The notes: generated from the letters alone by a model not told the origin. A DNA stretch of 8,862 nucleotides from a bacterium UBA2214 (GCA_002327255.1 DCUM01000196.1:1-8862), one strand, 5' to 3'. Shown: positions 1-7,261, counted from the stretch's first letter. Numbers and translations: made by a program.

Positions 1-57
1 TTCTGGAATGCAGGCCCTTCAGGGTGAATCACATTCAGTTAGAACTGCTGGGAGGGG

Positions 58-74
58 AACGCTGAATTTGGGGG
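58..74 (-). repeat. Diverged copy of the 3'-end repeat motif
   Basis: Read on the minus strand, this 17-base stretch (CCCCCAAATTCAGCGTT) matches the core of the repeat found at the right end of the window (8738-8754 and 8840-8856, ACCCCAGATTCGGCGTT) at 14 of 17 positions. It lies just downstream of the DUF4340 gene. The motif therefore has the same orientation relative to its upstream gene here and after the response regulator. Whether it belongs to a genome-wide family is an inference from three copies only. Confidence 0.45.
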
Positions 75-86
75 CGAAAGCGTAGA

Positions 87-105
87 GGCGGGCTTTACGC
101 CCGCC
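87..105 (-). terminator. GC-rich hairpin after the ABC operon, possible terminator
   Basis: A perfect 7-bp stem GGCGGGC/GCCCGCC encloses a 5-base loop (94-98). It begins 39 bases past the TAG stop of the DUF4340 gene and fits the end of the minus-strand operon. The bases after the stem on the minus strand (TCTACGCTTTCG) are only weakly T-rich, so this is not a textbook Rho-independent terminator. It may instead be a dispersed palindromic intergenic repeat. The right arm and its flank (95-109) recur exactly at 5306-5320. Confidence 0.35.
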
Positions 106-144
106 CGCATCGTCGGCCTGAACCAATATGTCATGCTTCGGGAG

Positions 145-1128
145 CTATTTTTCCGTTTCGATCCCCAGCAGCTTATCGATACCTTTTTCGAAATTTTCCA
201 CGCGGCTTTTGTTCAATACGAAAGGATAGGGGGTGGCCGAAGAGGCGGCCGGTATCTTGTCCACCGTCTCATCCTCGGGAGCAAACACCCGCACGGTATA
301 TTCGCCTTGATCGTCCTTGAGGGTGATCTGCCAACGGGGGTCGCCCAAGCCATCTTTGACCGTGTCGTCCAGGTACCCGTCGCAATTCAATCGCGCGATG
401 CCGTTCAGCAGCGCATCGACCTCTTCTTTTGCCACAACCTGCCCGTGGGCATCGTGCCATTCGACCTTCGGGGATGGTGGCGGGGATGGGGTTTCGGCTT
501 TGTCTTCCTGGGTCTCATCGGCCGGCGGGGCGATCTCCTTTTTGGTCAACTCGATAGCGCGATCCCCCTTGCTCAAGGTCATCGTGCCGATGCTCTCCCG
601 GGAAAGGTCGAGAATGGTTTTGTCTCTCAGGTCCGCGAGGGTGTGCTCGAAGGTGCGCTTGAGCTGTCCCCGGGCATGGTAGACATTGGAATCGCCGTCA
701 ATCAGCACGAAGGTGTGCTGAAAGGTCGGTGCCGGTTCCCCGATATGGAAACGGCGAACGGTATCGGCGCCCCGGAAGGCGTCTACTGTGATGCGTTTTC
801 CTTCGGCCAGTCCGTAGCGTTCGTAGCTCCCCGACTCGGACACCAGGGCCGTGAGGGTGAGCTGGGCGGCGGCATTGGCCATGTTTTTCACCTTGACGTT
901 GTCCGCTGGATAGGCCTGGGGTTGAATGAACCATTTTTCGTCTTTCCTGACCAGTTCCACCGAACCGTCCGGTTGACCGGAAACCACCATGCGGTCGATA
1001 TCCGCGCTCTCCACCCTGGCCGGCTGAGGCAACTCGCCGGGTTCGTGATTGACGGATTGCAGGGTGAGGTAAAACACCAGTGCCACGATGACCACTACGA
1101 GGATGACGTATTCCTTTTTGACTTTCAT
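145..1128 (-). CDS. DUF4340 domain-containing membrane-anchored protein
   Basis: This 327-residue protein is the last gene of the Gld-like ABC operon. One N-terminal hydrophobic segment (about residues 8-23) after a short basic start (KVKK) predicts a signal anchor, with the rest outside the cytoplasmic membrane. The body looks like two related beta-rich modules. The first is about residues 35-195 and includes the DUF4340-like stretch around 149-174, with VYHARGQL and then DLRDKTILDL. The second is about residues 222-325. A Pro/Glu-rich flexible linker at about 198-220 separates them. DUF4340 proteins recur beside GldG-type genes, but their function is unknown; I infer an accessory subunit of the ABC complex. 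The start is supported by an AGAGG ribosome site about 7 bases upstream. The gap to the GldG gene is 48 bases and no promoter was seen there. Confidence 0.88.
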   Translation of the reverse strand: MKVKKEYVILVVVIVALVFYLTLQSVNHEPGELPQPARVESADIDRMVVSGQPDGSVELVRKDEKWFIQPQAYPADNVKVKNMANAAAQLTLTALVSESGSYERYGLAEGKRITVDAFRGADTVRRFHIGEPAPTFQHTFVLIDGDSNVYHARGQLKRTFEHTLADLRDKTILDLSRESIGTMTLSKGDRAIELTKKEIAPPADETQEDKAETPSPPPSPKVEWHDAHGQVVAKEEVDALLNGIARLNCDGYLDDTVKDGLGDPRWQITLKDDQGEYTVRVFAPEDETVDKIPAASSATPYPFVLNKSRVENFEKGIDKLLGIETEK

Positions 1129-1176
1129 GGAAACCTCTTTGACTGGATTGACAATATCGCAATAACCATGCGCCCG

Positions 1177-3384
1177 TTACTGACCGAATATCTGCTGAAT
1201 CATTTTACGGCGGGCGTGGCGGCGCCACCACACCAGCAGTCCGAAGCCCACCACCAGGATGGGCAGGCCTACCATGTTGAAGGATTTGATCAACACCTTG
1301 GTGCTGTTGGCGGTCGGCGCCAGCGGGTTGAAGCGTTGCTCCTTGCTGCGCATGGCGGCCACCGCTTCGCGGTCGTTGAGCGCGTCGATCATGTTGAGCA
1401 CGAACATGGTGTTGGGGCTCTGGCCGCTTTCGTCCAGCAACTGGTCCGAGAGCATCTTGGAGGAGGCCACGACGAAAATTTTGGCCGGCACGCTGGTTTC
1501 CCTGAAACCGCCCTGATCCTGGATCTGGGAGAGGTCGGTCGATTCAATCGGCTTGTCCGCGTCGGCGGCCGCTTCCTCCGCGGGCTGGCCGGACGAGGCG
1601 TCCGCATCATCCTCGGCCGGTTTTTCGGGCATGGGTTTGTCCTTGAAATAGCTGGTAAAGACGCCTTCGAGCAGGTAGGCCAGGGGCCGGCGGGCCATTT
1701 CGGTGTCCGATGCCGGCGGCGTGAGGAACATGGGGTTCAGGACGATGCGGTCGCGCATCTCCCATGAACGCTCGGACGAGGAGAACAGCTCGTGGGCCTT
1801 GACCTCCTGGGCCGCGATCCGTTCGCTGTCCAGCTCCAGGGGCGAGACCAGATAGGCGAACAGTCCCTTGATATGTTTAAGGTAGTCCAACTCCTTGTTG
1901 ATGTTGGCACTCTCGATTTTGGGAATGAAATAGATCGGTTGCTCGCCGCCGCCCTGCTCCCGCGGTTTGACCTGGCGATGGCACTTTTCATCCAGCACCA
2001 CGGCCTGTTTGATCCGGACGCCGTAATGGGCCAGCATCTGTTCCAAGCCCGTGTCCAGGGGCACGAATGTGGGCATCTGGTTGGACATGAACGGTCCCTG
2101 GTTGGCGGGCATCTTCTCCTCGAAGGCGTCGATGAAGAGCGCCAGGTTGGTGCCGCGCATCAGGGCCTGGTCGATCTGATAGAGGTCGTAGTCGGACATC
2201 TTCTCGATGGGCCGTACGATCACCATGCTTTTCAGACCTGGGGCAATCGTCTCCTCCTTCAGGTCAATCGGCTTGACGGTGTAGGTTTTGTTGAGCAGGT
2301 TGCCGAACAGGTTCAGGCCGTCCTCCTGGGGGCCGAGCGGGCTGCCGCCGCCGATGTCCAACGTGCCGTAGGCGGTCAGATAGCCGACATCCTCATTGAT
2401 GTTGATCAGCCGTTCGATGTTGGTGTTGATCAGATCTTCCAGTTCTTCCACAGAAGTGAGCTGGTACTGGTCACCGAAAATGGGGACCCGCACCACCCGC
2501 AGCAGCGGGATTTCCCGGGTTTTGTCCTTGTACTGCAGCAGCATGCCGATGGTGCCCTGGCCGGCGGCGATATCGGCTTTTTCTATATCCGGCCATTGCA
2601 GCCGGAGCAGATTGAAACCGTCCAGTCCTTGGCTCGATGTGCCGGCCCGACTGGGGTCGATACGCTCGAATTCCAGCTTGCCGTAGGTTTTGGCCTTCAT
2701 GCGGTCCACGACCCCCTTGATTTCATCGGGGTATTGGTCCAGATGTTTCAGGTTCATGTAGGGCGCCACTTTGAACAGGTCGGAAGAGAGGACCAGGGTC
2801 GCCTTGATGTTGCCATCCAGGGCCAGCAGGGCGCTGACCTTGTGGTTGAGTTTCTGGATAGCGGTGGTCAACTGGTACTCGAGCCCCTCGGTGGTGGTGA
2901 TGGTGGGGATGCGCTCGATAATGTCCCCGTGGATCATTACCAGGCCCATGTAGGCCTGTTTGAACTTGAGTTCGTCCTGTTCGACGATCTGGATCTGAAC
3001 CGGATGGATGCCGTAGTCGCGGGCCATTTGCTGGTTTTCGCGGGCCGCCTCGCTCACCCCTTCGGTCTCCGGGCTCACGTCGTAGAAGTGGACCCGGAAG
3101 TACTTCTGGTTGTTGAGGGCGTATTCGCCGAGCAGGTCGCGCAGATAAATTTCCGTGGTGTTGTGGGGCGCCGGCAGGTCCCTGGTGAAAAACACTTTGA
3201 CGGTCAGCGGCTCGGTGAGCGTCTCGGCGACCTTCACACTGACCGGAGAAAGAGAGTAGATCCCATTCTGGGTCAGGTCGCCCCTGAAGAAGAGGCGGAT
3301 GCCCGCGATGTTGATCAGTATCACGATCAGAGCATAGAGCCCGAATTTGATATACTTGGCATGGCTGCGTGGTGTGGCTTTCAT
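1177..3384 (-). CDS. GldG-family ABC-type transport system auxiliary protein
   Basis: This 735-residue protein has a GldG/DUF-type layout. An N-terminal membrane helix (about residues 13-33) is followed by the family's conserved entry segment (GDLTQNGIYSLSPVS, about 35-49) and a strand with VKVFFTRDLPAP. A large extracytoplasmic alpha/beta region follows, then a second membrane helix near the C-terminus (about 704-720) with a basic cytoplasmic tail (RRHARRK). A low-complexity Asp/Glu/Ala-rich linker lies at roughly 583-618. In Bacteroidota, GldG works with GldA and GldF in an ABC complex needed for gliding. Homologues are widespread in non-gliding bacteria, where the substrate is unknown. The start is backed by AAAGGA about 10 bases upstream, and the gap to the permease gene is 16 bases. 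Family assignment is confident; substrate and role are not known. Confidence 0.9.
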   Translation of the reverse strand: MKATPRSHAKYIKFGLYALIVILINIAGIRLFFRGDLTQNGIYSLSPVSVKVAETLTEPLTVKVFFTRDLPAPHNTTEIYLRDLLGEYALNNQKYFRVHFYDVSPETEGVSEAARENQQMARDYGIHPVQIQIVEQDELKFKQAYMGLVMIHGDIIERIPTITTTEGLEYQLTTAIQKLNHKVSALLALDGNIKATLVLSSDLFKVAPYMNLKHLDQYPDEIKGVVDRMKAKTYGKLEFERIDPSRAGTSSQGLDGFNLLRLQWPDIEKADIAAGQGTIGMLLQYKDKTREIPLLRVVRVPIFGDQYQLTSVEELEDLINTNIERLININEDVGYLTAYGTLDIGGGSPLGPQEDGLNLFGNLLNKTYTVKPIDLKEETIAPGLKSMVIVRPIEKMSDYDLYQIDQALMRGTNLALFIDAFEEKMPANQGPFMSNQMPTFVPLDTGLEQMLAHYGVRIKQAVVLDEKCHRQVKPREQGGGEQPIYFIPKIESANINKELDYLKHIKGLFAYLVSPLELDSERIAAQEVKAHELFSSSERSWEMRDRIVLNPMFLTPPASDTEMARRPLAYLLEGVFTSYFKDKPMPEKPAEDDADASSGQPAEEAAADADKPIESTDLSQIQDQGGFRETSVPAKIFVVASSKMLSDQLLDESGQSPNTMFVLNMIDALNDREAVAAMRSKEQRFNPLAPTANSTKVLIKSFNMVGLPILVVGFGLLVWWRRHARRKMIQQIFGQ

Positions 3385-3400
3385 TTCGATCTATCCTTTA

Positions 3401-4102
3401 CTATTTCTCTTCCATCGACAGATGGGTGGCATACAGTCCCAGGAAAGCAACGCTCACAAAGTAGAGCAGGTCGCGCGAGTCCACGATTCCCTTGGCGATA
3501 TTGTTGAAGTGGGCACTGGCGCTGATGAAGGTGATGACATCCAGAATTGTCTGTGGAAAGAAAAAGAGCATCTGGTCGATGATGGCCAGCGTCACGCAGA
3601 TGACCATGGCCACGATGCAGGCGATAATCTGGTTACGGGTCAGCGACGAGGCGAACAGTCCGATGGCGGCATAGGCCCCGGCCAGCAGGATGGCGCCGAG
3701 GTATCCGCCCAGGGTGGCGCCCCAGTCCAGATCGCCGACCGCGCTGATGAAAATCGCATAGGAGAGAGTGGGGACCAGGATCGCTCCGGCAAAGGCCACT
3801 GCGGCGAGAAACTTACCGATGATGATGTCGCGGAAGGTGACCGGCAGGGTGAGCAGCAGTTCGTAGGAACCGACGTTGATCTCCTCGGAAAAGAGCCGCA
3901 TGGTGATGATCGGCACGACCAGCGCGAAGACGAAAGGCAGCAGGTTGAAAAACCGTCGCATGTCCGCCTGGTCGAAAATGAAGAAGGTGGAGAAAAAGAG
4001 CCAGCCGGTGACGATCAGAAAGACGGCGATGACGATGTAGGCGATCGGTGAAACGAAATAATCCTTGAACTCTTTGCTGAAAATGAGCAGTGCCTGGCGC
4101 AT
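3401..4102 (-). CDS. ABC-2 type permease, GldF-like
   Basis: This 233-residue integral membrane protein has six predicted helices: about residues 20-40, 52-70, 98-122, 131-150, 158-178 and 208-225. The cytoplasmic sequence SEEINVGSYELLLTLPVT, about residues 72-89, is the conserved coupling segment of this ABC-2 permease group. The usual form is E-x-R/N-x-G-T/S-x-E-L-L-L-T-x-P. It presumably dimerises and pairs with the ATPase encoded immediately upstream, whose stop codon is only 4 bases before this start. The ribosome site GGGAG overlaps that stop, so the two genes should be translated together. The closest functional name is GldF, but there is no evidence for gliding here. The length is typical for the family. 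Confidence 0.9.
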   Translation of the reverse strand: MRQALLIFSKEFKDYFVSPIAYIVIAVFLIVTGWLFFSTFFIFDQADMRRFFNLLPFVFALVVPIITMRLFSEEINVGSYELLLTLPVTFRDIIIGKFLAAVAFAGAILVPTLSYAIFISAVGDLDWGATLGGYLGAILLAGAYAAIGLFASSLTRNQIIACIVAMVICVTLAIIDQMLFFFPQTILDVITFISASAHFNNIAKGIVDSRDLLYFVSVAFLGLYATHLSMEEK

Positions 4103-4106
4103 GTCG

Positions 4107-5042
4107 CTACTCCCTGGTCAATTCACGAAAAATGGTTTCGAGGTTCCTGGTCTCCTGGCTCAACTCCACCAGGACCCAGTCGGTGGCTTTGACGGCCGCG
4201 TACAGGTCGGGCCGGATGTCTCGATCGGCCCGGCTGACCACGCTGCATCGAACGATGCCGGGCGTATCGCTCCCCAGGGCCATGGCCCTGGACACACCGG
4301 GTACCGTCTGCAGGCGTGCCACCACCTCCTCGGCGGCCACACCCATCAGGCCGAGCTGGATCTGGCACTCGCCGTCCTTGCTTGCGGTGAGCTGCTGGGT
4401 GCTGCCGTCGGCGATGATTCGGCCTTTATTGATGATGACGATGCGGTCGCACGTGGCCTCGGCCTCGCTGAGAATGTGCGTGGAGAGAATAACGGTCTTT
4501 TCCCGCCCGATCTTTTTAATGATTTCGCGAATTTCCACAATCTGATTGGGGTCGAGTCCCGATGTGGGTTCATCGAGGATGAGAATCTCCGGGTCGCTCA
4601 TCATGGCATGGGCCAGGCCCACGCGCTGCTTGAGCCCCTTGGAGAGGGTGTCGATGGTTTTGTGCATGATGCCGCGCAGGGCGCACATATCGGCCAGTTC
4701 GACGATGCGGCGTTGTTTGACCTCGCCGGACATGCCGCGGATGCGCGCCACATGGTCCAGGTAATCATAGACGATCATGCTTTTATACAAAGGGGCCGAT
4801 TCGGGCAGATACCCGATCAGGCGCTTGATGGCCAGCGCGTTTTCGTAGATCGAATGCGTTTTTACCTGGATGTCCCCGGCCGAGGGCTGGAAATAGCCGG
4901 TCAGCATCCGCAGGGTGGTGGTTTTGCCCGCGCCGTTGGGACCCAGCAGCCCCACGATCTCACCCCCCTTGATGTCCAGGTCGATGTGATCCACGGCGCA
5001 AAAATCGTCGTAGTATTTGGTCAGGCCTTCAACATGGATCAT
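4107..5042 (-). CDS. ABC transporter ATP-binding protein, GldA-like
   Basis: This 311-residue protein is a complete ABC ATPase. Walker A is GPNGAGKT at 34-41. The Q-loop position has Glu81 in GYLPESAPLY, a substitution commonly seen in GldA/NatA-like members. The signature is LSKGLKQR at 133-140. Walker B ends in Asp157-Glu158 (ILILDEPTSG), and the H-loop is His189 (ILSTH). A C-terminal domain of about 90 residues follows, as in GldA-type and other drug/lipid exporter ATPases. It should power the adjacent permease. It is the first gene of the four-gene operon. The start is fixed by AAGGAG 7 bases upstream and by the promoter at 5210-5238. The exact exported or remodelled substrate cannot be read from the sequence. 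Confidence 0.93.
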   Translation of the reverse strand: MIHVEGLTKYYDDFCAVDHIDLDIKGGEIVGLLGPNGAGKTTTLRMLTGYFQPSAGDIQVKTHSIYENALAIKRLIGYLPESAPLYKSMIVYDYLDHVARIRGMSGEVKQRRIVELADMCALRGIMHKTIDTLSKGLKQRVGLAHAMMSDPEILILDEPTSGLDPNQIVEIREIIKKIGREKTVILSTHILSEAEATCDRIVIINKGRIIADGSTQQLTASKDGECQIQLGLMGVAAEEVVARLQTVPGVSRAMALGSDTPGIVRCSVVSRADRDIRPDLYAAVKATDWVLVELSQETRNLETIFRELTRE

Positions 5043-5118
5043 TCGTGGTCTCCTTCGTTTGTATCAGGCGATGGGAAATCGTGCATGTCTCTCATCAGAA
5101 TATTTATTACGGGTTTTT

Positions 5119-5168
5119 CGGCCGCTTCGGGAGGTGGTATTCAGGTATGACCGAATACGCGGCCGGTC
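5119..5168 (-). other. Nested inverted repeat in the ABC operon leader
   Basis: CGGCCGC (5119-5125) pairs with GCGGCCG (5159-5165), and inside it GTATTC (5137-5142) pairs with GAATAC (5153-5158). This gives a 13-bp stem with an 11-base one-sided bulge (5126-5136) and a 10-base loop. An overlapping alternative pairing, GACCG (5149-5153) with CGGTC (5164-5168), cannot form at the same time. The element lies in the transcribed leader, between the promoter at 5210-5238 and the ATPase start. It could be a switchable RNA leader or an operator. It is not followed by a T-run, so it is not a simple terminator. Confidence 0.45.
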
Positions 5169-5209
5169 ACTGTTTCGCATGCCCCTTCGGGTATCGTATG
5201 AAGTTGTTT

Positions 5210-5238
5210 TTAATAGAGGATAACGGCCGAGGTGTCAA
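5210..5238 (-). promoter_or_regulatory. Sigma-70-type promoter of the ABC operon
   Basis: On the minus strand a perfect -35 box TTGACA (5238-5233) is followed after exactly 17 bases by TATTAA (5215-5210), which matches the -10 consensus at 4 of 6 positions. Transcription would start near 5203, giving a leader of about 160 bases ahead of the ATPase gene. It separates this operon from the phosphatase/regulator pair upstream. Confidence 0.6.
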
Positions 5239-5265
5239 TAGCCCCAGCAGTCATCCAGGGATTCT

Positions 5266-5280
5266 AACTGAACTGAACTG
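5266..5280. repeat. Triple AACTG tandem
   Basis: The 5-base unit AACTG occurs three times without interruption, just upstream of the ABC promoter. It may be chance or a small slippage tract. No function is evident. Confidence 0.5.
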
Positions 5281-5305
5281 TCCATGCTGCTATCTTAAGT
5301 GGGAG

Positions 5306-5320
5306 TTACGCCCGCCCGCA
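5306..5320. repeat. 15-base repeat shared with 95-109
   Basis: TTACGCCCGCCCGCA occurs here and, identically, at 95-109, so the copies bracket the ABC operon. At 95-109 it includes the right arm of the hairpin 87-105. Here the left arm is missing (the preceding bases are AGTGGGAG), so this is a half element at most. Confidence 0.5.
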
Positions 5321-5371
5321 GGGGGATGCTGTTCGCCTCGGGCCAACGGCATTGACTGAACTCTGACAAGA

Positions 5372-5394
5372 ACGGGTCATGGTCCGGAACCCGT
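5372..5394 (-). terminator. Possible terminator after the HTH/zinc-ribbon gene
   Basis: A 6-bp stem ACGGGT/ACCCGT with an 11-base loop starts two bases past the TGA stop of the small regulator gene on the minus strand and is followed there by TCTTGTC. The position suits a terminator, but the stem is short and the T-run weak. Confidence 0.35.
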
Positions 5395-5396
5395 CA

Positions 5397-5702
5397 TCAT
5401 CCTTCGGGTTGGCCCCGAAGCTTAACGGTGTACCACGGGCCTGAGATTCGCGATTGTTTGCATTTCGGGCAGCGTCCCGGCGGTGACAGCCGCTGGCGCG
5501 ACGTGAATTCATAGCCGCATCCGTCGCAGCGGGCGGGCCTGACCAGGAGTCGGCCGCCCTGGGCGGTCACTGATTTCTGAACATGCGGCAGATGGAAAAT
5601 GGCATCTTTTTCTGTCATTCCAAGGAGTTGAGCGATCTGGTAAAGATCCACTTCCCGCTGCCGGAGTTCGGCGATAATGCGTTGTCGGATCGTTTGGCTC
5701 AT
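5397..5702 (-). CDS. HTH plus zinc-ribbon predicted transcriptional regulator
   Basis: This 101-residue protein has an N-terminal helix-turn-helix at about residues 3-45, with the recognition region around DLYQIAQLLGMTEKDAIFHL. A C-terminal zinc ribbon follows, with Cys59-x2-Cys62 and Cys78-x2-Cys81 as the four ligands. This layout matches the COG3357-type group of predicted regulators with an HTH fused to a Zn-ribbon, whose targets are unknown. The correct start is ATG at 5702; a longer open frame running to 6329 is only the antisense-free extension of this frame through the phosphatase gene. ATG overlaps the phosphatase stop as ATGA (5702-5699), implying translational coupling. The C-terminal tail (WYTVKLRGQPEG) is short. 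Being coupled to a phosphatase suggests a shared regulon or control of its own operon, which is inference. Confidence 0.85.
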   Translation of the reverse strand: MSQTIRQRIIAELRQREVDLYQIAQLLGMTEKDAIFHLPHVQKSVTAQGGRLLVRPARCDGCGYEFTSRQRLSPPGRCPKCKQSRISGPWYTVKLRGQPEG

Positions 5703-6181
5703 TTTTCCGTAATGCCGGGCTGCGCCAGAAGCCACTCGACCAGCCCCTCCGCCGCGGGTTGAATGACCTTCAGGCTCGCCTGGTACATCTCCAAAGGCCC
5801 GCCATAGGGGTCTTCCACATCGCGATCCTGCTGATCCGGATCGGTCGAAAAGGCGGTCAACAACTTCACGCTGCTCTTGCCGAAAAGCAGCATGCCGCGC
5901 AGCGTCGTCAGGTGCTCCTGGGCCATGGCCAGGCTCAAATCGGCGCGCCGGACCAAATCGGGGCTCACCATGCGCGCCCGGTGGCCGCTGATGTCGATTC
6001 CCAACCGGGCCATGACGGCCTCCGCATGGGGGGCCGCTCGATTGCCGTGCATGGCATAGGTGCCGGCCGAAGAGACGCGCACATGGTGTTTGAGCTCCGT
6101 TGGCAGCAGATGTCGCAACAACCCTTCGGCCATGGGGCTTCGACAGATGTTGCCGGTGCACACCATCAATATATCGAACAT
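5699..6181 (-). CDS. Low-molecular-weight protein tyrosine phosphatase family protein
   Basis: This 160-residue cytoplasmic enzyme has the usual family length. The N-terminal P-loop is CTGNICRS, the C-x5-R-S signature, with nucleophile Cys8 and phosphate-binding Arg14. The general acid is Asp124 in the DPYGG motif near the C-terminus. The family removes phosphate from tyrosine, or in some members from arginine. Bacterial versions often control exopolysaccharide tyrosine kinases (Wzb/Wzc type) or protein arginine phosphorylation. No kinase or polysaccharide gene is in the window, so the substrate is open. The start follows GAAGGA about 9 bases upstream and a near-consensus promoter about 60 bases upstream. 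The downstream HTH/zinc-ribbon gene overlaps its stop. Confidence 0.92.
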   Translation of the reverse strand: MFDILMVCTGNICRSPMAEGLLRHLLPTELKHHVRVSSAGTYAMHGNRAAPHAEAVMARLGIDISGHRARMVSPDLVRRADLSLAMAQEHLTTLRGMLLFGKSSVKLLTAFSTDPDQQDRDVEDPYGGPLEMYQASLKVIQPAAEGLVEWLLAQPGITEK

Positions 6182-6239
6182 GTCGGACCATCCTTCGATT
6201 TAAGGCCAGGATACCGCGATTGCAGCGGCCAGAGGGTCG

Positions 6240-6268
6240 ATGATAAGCCGCCGCTCCCGGGCTGTCAA
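6240..6268 (-). promoter_or_regulatory. Sigma-70-type promoter of the phosphatase/regulator pair
   Basis: On the minus strand TTGACA (6268-6263) is a perfect -35 box. After 17 bases comes TATCAT (6245-6240), matching the -10 consensus at 5 of 6 positions. Transcription would begin near 6233, about 50 bases before the phosphatase start. It makes the two-gene unit independent of the ATPase gene upstream. Confidence 0.65.
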
Positions 6269-6374
6269 CGCGATGGAACATCCTGAAATGTCCGTGGCCA
6301 TAAAAGGGCCGGCTCCGGGGCAGGTCCATTCCCCGATGCAGGCGACACGGACCAGAGGCGGGTTGGCCGGATCC

Positions 6375-7160
6375 TTAATCGCGTGCCATCGCATACACCT
6401 TGTCGAACCACTTGTATCGCGATGCCTTGGGCATGCGCCAGCGTTTCAAGGCGTTGGTCAATTCGTTTCGATTCACGCCGCAAATGCGCTTGAGCTGCAT
6501 GAACGCTTCGCCGTTGATCCAGCCGGGCAGGCCCCTCGATGCCTGGTGGATGGCGCGGATTTGATCCGCACTGAAAGGCAGTCGTTTGAGGAAACCGGCC
6601 ACAAAGATCTTTTCGATCACGGTCTTGGGCGGCAACCATTGGGCGATCTCCGCGAAACGGCGGCGCATTTCCGGTTCGGCGAACAAGACGATGCTTTGCA
6701 GTTTCCGCCGGCCGTCCGGCGCGAAGGCCGACTGCAGCAGCAGTCTCAACTCCGATGGCGAAAGCTGATGGGCATCGTCCACGATCACCGACGGGGGTGT
6801 GTCGTTACGGGACAAATAGACCATGCGGTTATTCAGATTGCGCCAAGGATCGAGGCGGCATTTTTTCCGGCGCTTCAGGCGGATGCGGCCGGCCTGCCAT
6901 CGATTGCCGGCATCGTAAAGAAAACGGTTCATCAAAGTGGTTTTGCCGCTGCCCCGTTCGCCGATCACGACAATCACCAGGCTGCTGCCGCCCACCATGT
7001 TGTTCAGAATGGCGAGTCTTTGGGTGGTCAGCGGCGAGGCAAAAAAATAGCGGTTCAACGAGCGTTGGCGCCCATGATCCTCGGTCTCGAGGCCCAGGAG
7101 AGCCGGCAGCGGTACATGAGAGCGTTTGGCCAGAAGCCTGCAGGTCAATTGTGCGATCAT
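6375..7160 (-). CDS. ExeA-like AAA family ATPase
   Basis: This 261-residue P-loop ATPase has Walker A GERGSGKT at 67-74 and Walker B VIVDDAHQL with Asp128-Asp129. After these come the pattern LRLLLQ, then IVLFAEPEMRRRF (157-169), and a closing SRGLPGWIN-type segment (208-216). These are features of the ExeA/GspA/DamX AAA group. ExeA itself is larger, with periplasmic peptidoglycan-binding parts. This protein has no membrane helix or such domain and ends in a short basic helix (about 230-261). It is therefore a stand-alone cytoplasmic ATPase. The start chosen (ATG 7160) has GGGGGTG about 8 bases upstream; further in-frame extension upstream is non-coding and antisense to the response regulator. 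It is divergent from that regulator. Its partner and role are unknown. Confidence 0.8.
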   Translation of the reverse strand: MIAQLTCRLLAKRSHVPLPALLGLETEDHGRQRSLNRYFFASPLTTQRLAILNNMVGGSSLVIVVIGERGSGKTTLMNRFLYDAGNRWQAGRIRLKRRKKCRLDPWRNLNNRMVYLSRNDTPPSVIVDDAHQLSPSELRLLLQSAFAPDGRRKLQSIVLFAEPEMRRRFAEIAQWLPPKTVIEKIFVAGFLKRLPFSADQIRAIHQASRGLPGWINGEAFMQLKRICGVNRNELTNALKRWRMPKASRYKWFDKVYAMARD

Positions 7161-7261
7161 TTTTTGACACCCCCTTCTCCCGCGCGTGTGGCCCCTGGGG
7201 CGTTCCACCGCCCCTGATGTCCAATTTATTTTTCCAAAATCATACACCCGGATAATTTTGT

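Larger units (their letters stand above)
5043..5396. other. 354-base intergenic region before the ABC operon
   Basis: The stretch separates the 3' end of the small zinc-ribbon regulator gene from the ABC operon, both on the minus strand. It holds, right to left, a possible terminator hairpin (5372-5394), a 15-base repeat half-element (5306-5320), a triple AACTG tandem (5266-5280), the ABC operon promoter (5210-5238) and a structured leader (5119-5165). Open frames on the plus strand here show no domain or plausible ribosome site and would lie antisense to the leader. I see no RNA gene of a known class. Confidence 0.6.

Noticed and set aside
133..1767. A 544-codon plus-strand frame over the DUF4340 and GldG genes
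   Set aside because: It is His/Gly/Arg-rich with no domain, a shadow of two well-supported minus-strand genes in GC-rich DNA. The same applies to the 571-codon frame at 1792-3507 and the frame at 4065-5150.
5045..5359. A 104-codon plus-strand frame in the ABC leader region
   Set aside because: It has no ribosome site or recognisable domain, and it lies antisense to the promoter and structured leader.
5703..6329. Long N-terminal extension of the HTH/zinc-ribbon frame to 310 residues
   Set aside because: It runs through the phosphatase gene in another frame and is rich in Arg, Gly and Pro. The start at 5702 with the ATGA overlap fits the regulator's natural length.
6200..6394. A 64-codon minus-strand frame that overlaps the ATPase end and stops 18 bases before the phosphatase start
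   Set aside because: The spacing looks operon-like, but the start has only a poorly placed AAGGTG, no family is recognisable, and the near-consensus phosphatase promoter lies inside it.
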